In this document: one piece after another, positions 7,380-16,019 of the stretch | Position numbering within the stretch: the first letter of the stretch is position 1 | How the letters are laid out: every line of letters starts with the position of its first letter | NCBI RefSeq assembly: GCF_000332355.1 | Contig: NZ_KB235958.1 | Coordinates: forward strand, 1,126,987-1,162,256 | DNA length: 35,270 nt | Source of the DNA: Baaleninema simplex PCC 7105 | GTDB taxonomy: Bacteria > Cyanobacteriota > Cyanobacteriia > Cyanobacteriales > Geitlerinemataceae | Reading direction: 5' to 3' | Notes under the pieces: generated by a model | Database searches by the model: none | The model's input: only the letters and a program-made list of their open reading frames with translations | What the model was told of the DNA's origin: nothing | Position numbers and translations under genes: made by a program

Positions 7380-8810
7380 TCACCCCATCACCACATCTTC
7401 GGGGGATTTGGCAGAGAATCGATCGATCCCTTGACGTACCAGAGATTTCACGAAGGTCATGCGCTGGTTGTTGTTGAAGACGCTTTGCAGAATGCTGCCT
7501 AAACGCTCGCCATCGACCGACGTAGCCGGGTTTTCCACGTCCTGCTGCTCGAAGTATTCCACCAAGCTCAACCCGGCGATACGGGTTAAATAGGCGGCGC
7601 TGAGACCCTGGACGGTTCCCCCCGCGACGAAGGTGACGGGATTGTGTTTGAGGGCGGTACTGACGAGTTGCGTCGAAAGTTCTACCAGTCCCAGTTTCAC
7701 CATGAGGCCGCCCAAGGTTCCCGCTGCGGCTTGTGCTTGTTGCAAGGACAATCGCTGTTGGTAGAGATTGCCTAAATCGAGGACGAGTTGGGCGCTAATG
7801 GCACCGGTTGCCAATAAATCGAGGGCGGGGACGGGGTTAGCGAAGGCGGTTGCGGCGGCAACCCATTGATATTGAGTGATGATGGGTAAGGCGCGATCGC
7901 GACGAACGGCGTTGAGGCGAGTTTTTACGTCGTTTTTGAAACGTCGGGCTTGGCGGTAGACGGTTCCCCAGACGATGGGAGAACGGTTCGCCAATTGGCG
8001 ATCGAGAATTCGAGTTAAGTCTGAAATTTCGGGTTCGGGGGTTTCGCGGCGACTGACAACGGTGTTGTCGGTTTGGTGGCGTCGTACTTCGATCGCATCG
8101 GGGGCGGCGGCGACGGTGCAAACGCAGTCTTCATCAAGAAGGTTGGTGACGTTGCTGCGAACGCGAGCGAGTACGGCATCCCGTTCGGGGCGATCGTAGC
8201 GATCGCCTTTGTTCCACGCCAGGAGGACGGTTTGTCGCTGTTGGCGCAGGTGTTGTAAGACTTGACGTTCGCTGTCGGTGAGGTCGCCGTCGATGAGGAA
8301 TACGACTAAATCGGCGGTGAGGGCATCTTGGAGATTGTCGGCTTCGTCATGGCGAAAGAAGGCAGGAACTTCGTCGATTTCGACTCGATCGTTATTTTGC
8401 AGCCAGTGTTGGCGCAATACCTTCGCTAAAGCGGTTTTTCCGACGCTTTTACTGCCGACGATCGCAAGTTTGATGTCGGTGCGATCGAGGTTGTCGTGCA
8501 GTTGCGTCCAACGCTGTTGGAGATCGTCGCAAGGGGTTTCGCTTTCTTCGGATAAGCGATCGAGGAGAGTTTTCGCTTTCTCGAGAACTCGTTCGGCGTC
8601 CGATCGTGCGATCGTTTCTGGAACGATTTCCGGTAGCGGTTCGGGCGATCGCTGCTTGAACCACCACGCCCCAGCACCGACGGCGATGAGTCCCAAAACC
8701 CCCCACTCGCCAAACTCTCCAACGGAGCGATCGAGGCTTTCGAGCAACCACAACGCGAAGGAAAGACTGATTCCCCCGATTAGGATCGGTCGTTTCAACG
8801 TCCCTGCCAT
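7380..8810 (-). CDS. Membrane-anchored P-loop GTPase with DUF697 (YcjF-like) domain
   Basis: 476 residues. Two N-terminal hydrophobic segments (about 9-25 and 36-51) are followed by a helical linker. The small-GTPase-like domain is about 110-270, with Walker A VGSKSVGKTAL (GxxxxGKT), a Walker-B-like stretch DLVVFLIDGD, and a G4-like WNKGDRYD (NKGD instead of NKxD). The C-terminal about 300-460 is a DUF697-type helical domain (NPVPALDLLATGAISAQLVLDLGNLY; LVELSTQLVSTALKHNP), usually membrane associated. It belongs to the GTPase-DUF697 proteins common in cyanobacteria, whose cellular role is unsettled. The classical DxxG motif is hard to place, so nucleotide hydrolysis is not assured. It stands alone on the minus strand. 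Confidence 0.82.
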   Translation of the reverse strand: MAGTLKRPILIGGISLSFALWLLESLDRSVGEFGEWGVLGLIAVGAGAWWFKQRSPEPLPEIVPETIARSDAERVLEKAKTLLDRLSEESETPCDDLQQRWTQLHDNLDRTDIKLAIVGSKSVGKTALAKVLRQHWLQNNDRVEIDEVPAFFRHDEADNLQDALTADLVVFLIDGDLTDSERQVLQHLRQQRQTVLLAWNKGDRYDRPERDAVLARVRSNVTNLLDEDCVCTVAAAPDAIEVRRHQTDNTVVSRRETPEPEISDLTRILDRQLANRSPIVWGTVYRQARRFKNDVKTRLNAVRRDRALPIITQYQWVAAATAFANPVPALDLLATGAISAQLVLDLGNLYQQRLSLQQAQAAAGTLGGLMVKLGLVELSTQLVSTALKHNPVTFVAGGTVQGLSAAYLTRIAGLSLVEYFEQQDVENPATSVDGERLGSILQSVFNNNQRMTFVKSLVRQGIDRFSAKSPEDVVMG

Positions 8811-8980
8811 ACCTACACTACTTTTCGTTATAAATTTTTCTACGTCCCGAAGGCCGTTCGTATACCCCTATACTACCGCGTCCCTTCACGCTCTCGGGTC
8901 GTTAGGACAGCGATCGAACAGTTCCCAAGCCTCTCGCTTCGTATCGTGTTTCATTTCCTGTTTCATTGCTGAGCCAATCA

Positions 8981-9013
8981 AAAAGCCCCGCAGTTTGAAA
9001 CTACGAGGCTTTT
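8981..9013 (-). terminator. Strong terminator of the initiator tRNA gene
   Basis: On the minus strand AAAAGCCTCGTAGTTT is followed, after one base, by AAACTGCGGGGCTTTT. Allowing two G-U pairs, the arms match over about 15 bp around a 3-nt loop, ending in a T run. It starts 7 bp after the tRNA 3' end. The A/T flanks make it potentially bidirectional, so it also closes the region 3' of the GTPase promoter. Confidence 0.85.
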
Positions 9014-9019
9014 GAAAAA

Positions 9020-9335
9020 TGGCGGGAGGCGGATTTGAACCACCGACCTTCGGGTTATGCGTACCACTACAGTTTTCACTGCCTGAACTTTCGTCAGTTT
9101 GTAGTCTGGACTCTCCCTTCACCTTCAGCCGTACTGTTAGGGTGCTTCCCATCGAGTCTCTACACCTTCTCCGATTTCGGAGCTTGGCTCGGGATTACCA
9201 CGCTACAGGCTTCCCCGAGTTTGGGAAGTTGTCGCAAAGCAGTTTCCTGCCTTACAGCCCCGCTGACTCAACCGCTAAGCGTTTGATTAAGCCAGCCTTT
9301 GAGCCCGACGAGCTACCAGACTGCTCTATCCCGCG
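9020..9335 (-). tRNA. trnfM: Initiator tRNA-fMet(CAU), split by a group I intron
   Basis: Exon 1 is 9302-9335 and exon 2 is 9020-9059, both on the minus strand. Joined they give a 74-nt cloverleaf: acceptor CGCGGGA/TCCCGCC, D arm GAGC..GCTC, anticodon stem TCGGG/CCCGA with loop CTCATAA (anticodon CAT), and T arm GGTGG-TTCAAAT-CCGCC. Initiator hallmarks are present: a non-Watson-Crick 1:72 pair (C:C here; C:A is usual) and three consecutive G:C pairs in the anticodon stem. CCA is not encoded. The anticodon loop is interrupted between U33 and C34. The gene has its own promoter and terminator. A variant 1:72 base is the only oddity in the mature part. Confidence 0.92.
9060..9301 (-). ncRNA. Group I intron (IC3-like) in tRNA-fMet, no ORF
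   Basis: A 242-nt intervening sequence. With the group I rule (5' exon ends in U, intron ends in G), the cuts fall at GGGCT|CAAAGG and TACG|CATAAC. Internal-guide pairing of GGCU with exon GGCU, including the U-G wobble at the cut, gives P1. Conserved core strings typical of cyanobacterial and plastid tRNA introns are visible on the minus strand: GGTAATCCCGAGCCAAGC (P/Q, about 9183-9200), AGAGACTCGATGGG (R, about 9149-9162) and GAGAGTCCAGACTAC (S, about 9101-9115). There is no homing endonuclease frame. A group I intron in cyanobacterial tRNA-fMet is known from Synechocystis PCC 6803, so the class is not new. Self-splicing is inferred. Confidence 0.9.
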
Positions 9336-9346
9336 ACGCATTTTCC

Positions 9347-9376
9347 AGTATAAACTCAATAGCTCTGAAGTGACAA
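9347..9376 (-). promoter_or_regulatory. Sigma-70-type promoter of the initiator tRNA
   Basis: On the minus strand TTGTCA (9371-9376) is followed, 18 bp later, by TATACT (9347-9352). Transcription would start near 9340, about 5 nt before tRNA position 1. Both boxes differ from consensus by one base. Confidence 0.7.
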
Positions 9377-9455
9377 CCCCTTTTCGATATTTTTTTGAGT
9401 TTTTGAGAAATCGAGCGATCGGTTGGGTTTCCATCTTCACCCCATCCCTCCTTAG

Positions 9456-9474
9456 CCCCCCTTTCAAAGGGGGG
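9456..9474. repeat. G/C hairpin repeat
   Basis: CCCCCCTTT-C-AAAGGGGGG followed by TTGGGGGGATT, the same dispersed hairpin type as at 692-710 and 757-775. It lies in the gap between the tRNA promoter and the IS4-like element. Confidence 0.75.
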
Positions 9475-9617
9475 TTGGGGGGATTGAAGGATTTGTCGGG
9501 TTGTCAGCATTGGTGACAAGTTAAGAAAATAGGAGATTTGTCAAGGGGAGGTTGAAGAGAGGGTCAAAAGCCGTCAAACTGAGAACTGGCCAACGATTGA
9601 GCCGTAGGGAAAACACC

Positions 9618-11146
9618 ATGAGCCGGAAGCGAAAACCGAATCGAGACCATGCCAAGAGGATGCAACGTCCCCTGGCCGAAGATGCCGAGATTGTCCGACA
9701 ATTAGAAGAATTAGTCACCCCGGCCATCACGTCTCAAGAAAATTACTATCGACAGTTGGGACTAAGAGATCGAATTCTGACCCTACCGTTGATGGTGGCA
9801 TCGGTATTAACTTTGCTGTGGCGAGATGTAGCCGGAGTCAGAGAACTGACAAGAATGTTGGCGCGAGAAGGATATTTATGGTGTAGTCCGACTCAAGTCA
9901 GCCAACAAGCAATGTCCCAAAGATTTCTCACTTTTCCGGCCCAATTATTTGAGGGCGTGTTCAAAGAATTATTACCCAAGTTTCGGGAAAGGTGGCACAG
10001 TCGAAATCGTCGTCCCTTACCGGAAAGCATTCAGTTCACACTCTCGAAATTTCAGAACATATGGATTGCGGATAGTTCGACATTAGAAGCCTTGTTTCAG
10101 AAACTCAAAAGTTTGGAAACGGCTCCCAAAGGACAATTAGCCGGAAAAATGGGAGTCGTTATCGATCTCGTGACCCGACTGCCTCAAGAGATTTGGTTTC
10201 AAGAGAATCCTCGGTCATCGGATACGAATCTAGAGGGTAGAATCTTGAATTTAGTGGAGCCGGCAACCCTGTTATTGCTAGACCGAGGGTTTTACCATTT
10301 TCAGTTTTGGTTAGACTTAAGGGAGCAGGGAGTTGAGTTCATCACGCGGTTGAAGAAAGGAGCCGCCATTCAAGACGTTCGGCGAAGCTCAGTCGAGCCG
10401 TTGAGAAGATTTTCACCGAGAGTTATGGGATTCGCGACCGTCAAATTCGATTGGGTTCGGGAACGAAGAAAACTCCTTATGTCACCTTGCGTCTCATTGA
10501 AGTGCGTTCGGGAAAAGTCTGGTATTCCTATCTGACTTCAGTGTTAGATCCTCATGTATTGCCTCCCTATGTCGTTGCCGATCTATATCGAAAACGGTGG
10601 CGAATCGAAGAAGTGTTTAATACCGTGAAACGGTTGCTCGGCTTGAGTTATTTATGGACGGGTTCTCTGAATGGAGTTCGGTTGCAGATCTGGGGAACTT
10701 GGCTGTTTTATGGAGTCTTAGTCGATTTAGGGGATGCGGTTGCTGATGAATTATCTTTGCCGATTGATTCCATTTCTTTAGGGCTCTTCGGAATTTAGGG
10801 TGACAGAAAAACTAACTTCACGAGATTTCAAGGGTTTTGGCTCTCGAATTTTCGATTTTTTGTATCATTTTATACGTTTTTAACCACAAACTCCGAAGAC
10901 CCTTCTTTAGAGATGATTTATCAGGGTCTCTACCATTTTTCGGTGGCTCATCAAAAAGGGCTAGCTTCCGATCCCGTTCAATACTTTGCGGCTCCAGAAA
11001 ACAAAGATTTAGGCATTGTCAAGCAGAAACGAAAATCCCAAGTCAGACTCATTGTCTCTCCTTTCCCGGCCCGCCAACGTTCTCCCGAAGAGTTTTTCTT
11101 TCAGCCTGACTCTCAAACCCCCTTGACAACTGACTTACAGCCTTAA
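9618..11146 (+). pseudogene. IS4-family transposase gene, broken by frameshift and MITE insertion
   Basis: The start MSRKRKPNRDHAKR at 9618 is natural. Catalytic residues are all present in pieces: first Asp in WIADSSTLE, second Asp in LLLDRGFYHFQFW, and Glu in the Y(2)R(3)E(6)K-like YRKRWRIEEVFNTVKRLLGL. The reading frame changes by -1 near 10378-10390: frame one runs on to a stop at 10535, while the homologous frame continues as KLSRAVEKIFTESYGIRD and onward. It is then interrupted at SISL by the MITE (10782-10902) and resumes as EMIYQGLYHFSVAHQK to LTTDLQP at 11146. Deleting the MITE and one 8-bp duplicate restores SISLEMIYQG in frame. The protein is therefore not made intact. Confidence 0.9.
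10774..10910. mobile_element. 121-bp ISL3-like MITE with 8-bp target duplication, copy 1
   Basis: The element is 10782-10902. Its ends are GGCTCTTCGGAATTT and, inverted, GGGTCTTCGGAGTTT (13 of 15 match). It is flanked by direct 8-bp repeats TTCTTTAG at 10774-10781 and 10903-10910. Ends that begin GGCTCTT with 8-bp duplications are the hallmark of the ISL3 family, so this is probably a non-autonomous ISL3 derivative. It contains no ORF. It sits inside the IS4-like transposase gene. The second copy at 34984-35104 has the same length and is about 93% identical by eye. Confidence 0.9.
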
Positions 11147-11224
11147 CTTGTCACTAATGGATAGTCACGGGATTTCACCAACTACTCTAACTTAGCGGTT
11201 TGTCGATCGCGATCGCCTTCTGAA

Positions 11225-14200
11225 TTAAGCCGTCAACTTATAAGACTGACACTTCGGAATTTCAATAATAAATTCCGTTCCCCAATCGGGACTCGAACTA
11301 CAATAAAGCTTGCCTTTATGTTTGTCTACCACGATTTTATAACTAATCGAAAGCCCCAATCCCGTTCCTTGTCCGACGGGTTTCGTGGTGAAGAACGGAT
11401 CGAAAATTTGCTGCTTGACCTTGTCGGGAATTCCACAACCATTATCTCGAATGCGAATCTCAACCCAATCGCCTTTTTCTAACGTTGTGATGTTAATTTG
11501 GCTGGGATTTTTGTTGATTTCCGTCGCATCGCGTTTTTTATCTCGTTCCTCTAACGCATCGACGGCGTTCACGAGGATATTCATAAACACTTGATTGAGT
11601 TGTCCGGCATAACATTCAACGAGAGGAAGCTGACCGTAATGTTTCACGATGTCGATCGCCGGATGGTTGGGCTTATCCTTAATCCGATTGTGGAGAATCA
11701 CTAACGAATTATCCAGACCTTCGTGCAAATCAGCAGATTTATACTCTGCCTCATCGAGACGAGAGAAATTCCGCAGCGACGCGACGATATCGCGAATGCG
11801 TTTGGCCCCCTCTTTCATCGAATCGATGAGCTTCGGGAAATCTTCAATCAGAAAATCCACATCGGCCAGTTCGATTTGTTCTTGCACCTCGTCAGTGGGA
11901 TCGGGATAGTTGCGTTGATAGACGCGAATCGTGTCGAGTAAGTCTTCGGCGTACTCCTCGGCGTGGACGATATTACCGAAAATAAAATTGACGGGGTTGT
12001 TAATTTCATGGGCGACGCCTGCCACCAATTGCCCCAGACTGGACATTTTTTCACTTTGTACCAGTTGGCTTTGAGTGTGTTGGAGTTCCCGCAACGTCTC
12101 TTGAAGTTCGTTCGCTTTTTGACGTAATCGAGCTTCGGATTCCCGCAGTTCGGCCTCGGCTCGCTTGCGTTCGGTAATGCTCAGCCCCGTTCCCCGGAAA
12201 CCGACGAGCTGGCCGTCGTCGTCGAAAATGGGAACGCCGCTGACGTCTTCCCAAACGACTTCCCCCGTCGAGGTGATGTCGCGGTGTTGCAGTTTGAACG
12301 AGGTGCGATTGTCGAGGGCAACGTTGAGGATGGCGCGAACGTTGTCGATATCCTCTTCTGGCATCGTGATAAAGGGACTGCGTCCGAGCAGTTCCGAGGC
12401 ATTGTATCCTTTTACGTCTTTGACGCGATCGGTGAGGAAGGTATAGGTTCCATCAGTGTCGATTTCCCAAACGTACTCACCGGCAGCTTCAGATACGTCT
12501 CGGAATCGCTTTTCGCTTTCCCGTAAGGCTTCTTCGGCCAGCCTGCGCTCGGTGATGTCCAATGCCATCGAGGCCACGCCGACAAACTGTCCGTCTACAT
12601 CGATGAGGGGCGCGTTGTACCACTCGCATATAATCGTCTGTCCGGCTTTCGTTAAATTCTCGTTGGTACTGCGGTTTCCCCCTCGCTGCTGTACGAGTAA
12701 ATCCATGATGCCCAGTACCGCAGATTTGGCACCCTCGGGAACGATGAGTCCTGCAACGTTGCGCCCGATCGCCTCGCTAGCACTATAGCCAAAAATCGTC
12801 TCGGCGGCAGGGTTCCAGGCAGCGATCTCGCCGCGATCGTTCCATTCGATGACGGCCAGGGGAGTTTGATGCACCATCATCGATAAGCGTCGCTGAGATT
12901 GGCGAATTTCAACCTCGATGCGTTGGCGTTCGCGAATTTCGGCGTTGAGTGCTTGGTTGGCTGAGGTGAGCCGTTCCGTGCGTTCTCGTACTCGCTGTTC
13001 GAGAAGTTCGTTTGCTTGTTGGATTTCGCGAAACTTCTGCTGGAGCGTCACTGACATAGCTCGAAAGTTGCCGACGAGTGCCTCCAACTCCCACGCTGAG
13101 GTTCGCGGCCAGTCGATGGGAGAACTGTAGCTGAGCTTTTCAGACAGCCCCGTACTGACGTCGGCCAGTTGGGCGAGGGGACGCACGGTCGAGCGACTGA
13201 GCAAGCTGGCAAACAGGAGGGCGATCGCCGCGATCGCGAGCATCGTCACCAAACTCCCGATGTAGCGTTGTTCGAGTTGGTTGATGAAGGGAGCCGCCGA
13301 AGCAGTCACCACGATCGTCCACGGGAGATCGGACACCGACATACGGCTGTAGTAGATCGATCGCCGCCAGCGTACCATCAGGGGTACATCTTCGTCGGGG
13401 AGCCAGTGATAGACGTTGCGATCGAGAGAGTGGTGAAGGTTTTTTCCGTCGAGATCGAGCAGTTGGGCGGTTGCGGGGTAGCGAATCAGGGGGCGATCGC
13501 CGCGATCGAGCAAGAAAAACGCCATCTCGAACGGTGTTTCGTAAAACTCCCACATCTGACGCACCACGTTCAAGTCGGCAAAACTGTTATCGTGGGCGAT
13601 GCGAACTTCCGCAGCGAGTTGCTGTGCGGTGGCATGGAGAGTACTTTCAATGGAGTGTTCGAGGTCTCGTTTGACGACCCGGCTGTCCACCACCATCAGC
13701 CCCAACGTTGGTAACAGTGCGAAGGCGACCAGAAGGTTAAACAGTGTATGTCTCAGGGGAAACAACTGTTCTCGCCGACCGTGCAGCCAATGCGCGATCG
13801 GTGTGTGGACGAGCAGCAAGCTGGCCACGAGGGCGTTGAAAATACCGTTGATAGCAACTTTGAGAACGATGAGGACGACCGATTGGACGGGAAGCCCCAA
13901 CACTTGAAAATAAAACACCCAGGTCAGCGGCATTCCCAACAGCAACCAGTAGAGACCGTCGAGGGCGACGAGGTGCAACGACGATCGCCGCAATCCCCAA
14001 CCTACTACGAAAGCTTCTAGGGTAAAGGTGACGATGGCATAGGGATGACCCCACAAGCGCATCGTGTAGAGGCTGGCGAGAAAGCCGACGAGGGTTCCCC
14101 ACCTTAACCCGTACAGACTAGCAACGAGCATTACCGCGATGCTGCCAAATAAAAAGTCCACTCCGAAAAAGAGTGGCAATTTATAATAGTTGCCCAAGTA

Positions 14201-14314
14201 ACCGACGAAGATGAGTCCTATGAGAACCAGGGCAGTTCCCCATCGCAGGTTGACTTTAGAAGCGAGATACGGTCGGGCGTATTCTTTTTCGAGACGTTCG
14301 AAGAGATTAGCCAT
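11225..14314 (-). CDS. Membrane-bound PAS-PAS sensor histidine kinase
   Basis: From the ATG at 14314 (MANLFERLEKEY) it is 1029 residues; an upstream in-frame ATG at 14431 adds 39 unlikely residues. The N-terminal about 25-205 has several membrane spans, with a further span at about 190-210. An extracytoplasmic sensor loop (about 215-350) ends in another span (LVTMLAIAAIALLFASLL). Then come HAMP, a coiled coil (ELLEQRVRERTERL) and two PAS domains (VIEWNDRGEIAAWNPAAETIFGY; YVWEIDTDGTYTFLTD). The HisKA phospho-acceptor is H769 (GVAHEINNPVNF), followed by HATPase_c with N box FMNILVNAVDAL, DNGCGIPD and GTGLGLSI. All catalytic boxes are intact. It resembles cyanobacterial kinases with an 'HEINNPVNFI' box. 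No response regulator is adjacent. The ligand is unknown. Confidence 0.9.
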   Translation of the reverse strand: MANLFERLEKEYARPYLASKVNLRWGTALVLIGLIFVGYLGNYYKLPLFFGVDFLFGSIAVMLVASLYGLRWGTLVGFLASLYTMRLWGHPYAIVTFTLEAFVVGWGLRRSSLHLVALDGLYWLLLGMPLTWVFYFQVLGLPVQSVVLIVLKVAINGIFNALVASLLLVHTPIAHWLHGRREQLFPLRHTLFNLLVAFALLPTLGLMVVDSRVVKRDLEHSIESTLHATAQQLAAEVRIAHDNSFADLNVVRQMWEFYETPFEMAFFLLDRGDRPLIRYPATAQLLDLDGKNLHHSLDRNVYHWLPDEDVPLMVRWRRSIYYSRMSVSDLPWTIVVTASAAPFINQLEQRYIGSLVTMLAIAAIALLFASLLSRSTVRPLAQLADVSTGLSEKLSYSSPIDWPRTSAWELEALVGNFRAMSVTLQQKFREIQQANELLEQRVRERTERLTSANQALNAEIRERQRIEVEIRQSQRRLSMMVHQTPLAVIEWNDRGEIAAWNPAAETIFGYSASEAIGRNVAGLIVPEGAKSAVLGIMDLLVQQRGGNRSTNENLTKAGQTIICEWYNAPLIDVDGQFVGVASMALDITERRLAEEALRESEKRFRDVSEAAGEYVWEIDTDGTYTFLTDRVKDVKGYNASELLGRSPFITMPEEDIDNVRAILNVALDNRTSFKLQHRDITSTGEVVWEDVSGVPIFDDDGQLVGFRGTGLSITERKRAEAELRESEARLRQKANELQETLRELQHTQSQLVQSEKMSSLGQLVAGVAHEINNPVNFIFGNIVHAEEYAEDLLDTIRVYQRNYPDPTDEVQEQIELADVDFLIEDFPKLIDSMKEGAKRIRDIVASLRNFSRLDEAEYKSADLHEGLDNSLVILHNRIKDKPNHPAIDIVKHYGQLPLVECYAGQLNQVFMNILVNAVDALEERDKKRDATEINKNPSQINITTLEKGDWVEIRIRDNGCGIPDKVKQQIFDPFFTTKPVGQGTGLGLSISYKIVVDKHKGKLYCSSSPDWGTEFIIEIPKCQSYKLTA

Positions 14315-14558
14315 CCAACAGATCTGCTTCCCCAGCAGGATGAAATACTGAGATACCGTCTGACTCCGAACGATACACTCTCGGAATCTCCACGATATTC
14401 TATCGTGTCGTGAAGAACCAAAGGGTCTCACCCTTCAGTAGACGAAGTACCCCTTATCAGCATATCCTTCAGGGCGATCGCTCAGACAGGGTAAAGTCAC
14501 AGATTTTTAATTGCGTAGTTTTACAGACGCCATGATGAAAAAGCGTACGTAGAAACAT

Positions 14559-15644
14559 TTAGTCTGCGAGGCGATCGCCCGATTCGATGTCGAACCAATG
14601 GAGGGATTCGAGGGAAAAGGTAAAGTCTACGTCTTCGCTGTTCCACTGACAATCGGCCGGAAGGAGCGATCGCATCACGATCGCGTTATCTTCGTCTCCC
14701 GTTCCCGCCACACGAACGCTCAGCAAATTTTGCATCCCCAAGTTTTCGACTAAAAACACGCGGCCGGATACTCGCAACTCGTCGTCGGGAGAGGCCAAGC
14801 GCAAATCTTCCGGGCGCACCCCTAATACGACGTGACGGGGGACATCGATTCCCGAGGGTAGGGGAATTTTGGTATTTCCCAACAGTGCGGCGTTCCCCTG
14901 ACAGCTCAACGTAATCAAGTTCATTTGAGGACTCCCGACGAATCCCGCGACGAATTGGTTTGCTGGAGAGAAGTACAGGCGATCGGGGGGATCGAGCTGT
15001 TGTACGTCTCCCTCGTAGAGTACCGCCACTTTCGTCGAAAGCGTCATCGCCTCGACTTGGTCGTGCGTCACGTACACGACAGGAGCTTGTTGCTGCTCGA
15101 ACAGTTGTTTGATTTCGGCTCGAACTCGTTCCCGCAGCAACGCATCTAAGTTACTGAGAGGTTCGTCGAGGAGAAAGACCTCCGGCTGACGCACTAACGC
15201 CCGTCCCAAGGCGACCCGCTGGCGTTGTCCCCCGGAAAGCTGTCCGGGTTTGCGGTTCATTAAATCTTCTTTTAAATCTAAAAAACGACTGGCTTCGGCC
15301 ACGCGTCGCTGAATTTCCTCAGAAGAGACTTTCCTCAATCTGAGAGCCGACGCCATATTTTCATAAACCGTCATGTGGGGGTAGAGGGCGTAACTTTGAA
15401 ATACCATCGAGATGTTGCGATCGCCCGGTTTGAGTGCGGTGACATCTCGTCCGCCAATAAAAATCGAGCCGTGGGTCGGTTCTTCGAGTCCTGCAATCAA
15501 CCGCAGCGTCGTCGATTTTCCACATCCCGACGGTCCTAACAACGTCAAAAACTCGCCATCTTCGACGTTCAAGCTAATATCTTTAACCGGGATCGTTTTG
15601 CGGTTGTAGGTTTTGTTTAGATTTTTAAGTTCGAGTTTTGCCAT
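14559..15644 (-). CDS. ABC transporter ATP-binding protein, MalK/UgpC type
   Basis: 361 residues. The nucleotide-binding domain is 1-235: Walker A GPSGCGKS (37-44), Q-loop VFQSYALYPHMTVYEN, signature LSGGQ (136-140), Walker B VFLLDE (156-161) and H-loop H194 (YVTHDQ). The C-terminal about 240-355 is a TOBE/OB domain with GVRPEDL, typical of carbohydrate importers of the CUT1 type (MalK, UgpC, SmoK). It would couple ATP hydrolysis to uptake of sugars, sugar alcohols or glycerol phosphate. No permease or binding-protein gene lies in the window, so it may be a shared ATPase serving several importers, as occurs in cyanobacteria. An MFS sugar-type carrier lies upstream on the same strand across a repeat-filled gap. 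Confidence 0.9.
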   Translation of the reverse strand: MAKLELKNLNKTYNRKTIPVKDISLNVEDGEFLTLLGPSGCGKSTTLRLIAGLEEPTHGSIFIGGRDVTALKPGDRNISMVFQSYALYPHMTVYENMASALRLRKVSSEEIQRRVAEASRFLDLKEDLMNRKPGQLSGGQRQRVALGRALVRQPEVFLLDEPLSNLDALLRERVRAEIKQLFEQQQAPVVYVTHDQVEAMTLSTKVAVLYEGDVQQLDPPDRLYFSPANQFVAGFVGSPQMNLITLSCQGNAALLGNTKIPLPSGIDVPRHVVLGVRPEDLRLASPDDELRVSGRVFLVENLGMQNLLSVRVAGTGDEDNAIVMRSLLPADCQWNSEDVDFTFSLESLHWFDIESGDRLAD

Positions 15645-16019
15645 CTTTCAAACAATTGATAATCGATCGCGAAGGAATAATACGGAATCTGTTTTCGATA
15701 AGCTGGGTTTCAAAAAGTCTTCACCACTTTGACAGCGAACAGTGTTTCAGTCACCCGTCACCAGTGAAGACAGTTTTCAGAGCAATCGTAGGGTGCGTGA
15801 CCTAAAGACAAGAAAAGTATCCGGTCTTACCGGCCAACTCGTCACGCACCTTTTACAGTCAACAGCCAACAGTGAGCAGTGAACAGTGAAGACAGTCACC
15901 AGTCGCCAGTCACCAGTCGCCAGTCACCAGTCACCAGTCACCCGTGAAGACAGCAAACAGATAACTGTTTCTCCCTTGCTCCCCCTCTCCCTCTCTCCCC
16001 CTCTCCCCCTCTCCCTGGC
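15645..16019. repeat. Repeat-filled intergenic region with STRR heptamers
   Basis: 375 bp without a gene. At about 15740-15775 and 15855-15955 there are runs of 7-bp units (CAGTCAC, CAGTCGC, CCAGTCA and AACAGTGA variants). These are short tandemly repeated repetitive (STRR) sequences typical of filamentous cyanobacteria. The 59-bp GGTGCGTGAC inverted-repeat element (15792-15850) is embedded between the two STRR patches. A C/T-only tract (CTCCCTCTCTCCCCCTCTCC type) at about 15970-16015 reaches the MFS stop codon. The complementary G/A tract occurs at about 7180-7206. Confidence 0.85.
15792..15850. repeat. Small inverted-repeat element, copy 3
   Basis: A 59-bp element with perfect 10-bp inverted ends GGTGCGTGAC (15792-15801) and GTCACGCACC (15841-15850). 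An internal CCGGTCTTACCGG palindrome at about 15821-15833 corresponds to the CGTAAGACCG core of copy 1. STRR repeats lie on both sides. Confidence 0.8.

Larger units (their letters stand above)
9508..11159 (+). mobile_element. IS4-family-like insertion sequence, inactivated
   Basis: A 1652-bp element bounded by 18-bp terminal inverted repeats with one mismatch: CATTGGTGACAAGTTAAG at 9508-9525 and the complement of CATTAGTGACAAGTTAAG at 11142-11159. It encodes one DDE transposase (9618-11146) whose stop lies inside the right repeat. The element carries a 121-bp MITE insertion plus its 8-bp target copy (10782-10910), so the ancestral length was about 1523 bp. No convincing target duplication is seen outside the repeats. 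It lies about 130 bp upstream of the tRNA-fMet promoter. Confidence 0.85.

Noticed and set aside
9019-9516. 165-aa plus-strand frame across the tRNA region
   Set aside because: It runs antisense through tRNA exons, the intron and the promoter, and is explained by the split tRNA-fMet gene.
10378-10390. Programmed frameshift in the IS4-like transposase
   Set aside because: No slippery heptamer or pseudoknot is evident and the gene is also broken by the MITE, so a simple indel is more likely.
11225-14431. Longer start of the membrane kinase at 14431
   Set aside because: The extra 39 residues are unlike kinase N-termini; MANLFERLEKEY at 14314 followed by the first membrane span is more natural.
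15855-15955. Possible CRISPR or replication-origin iterons
   Set aside because: Heptamer runs with no spacers, DnaA boxes or rep gene; fits STRR repeats.
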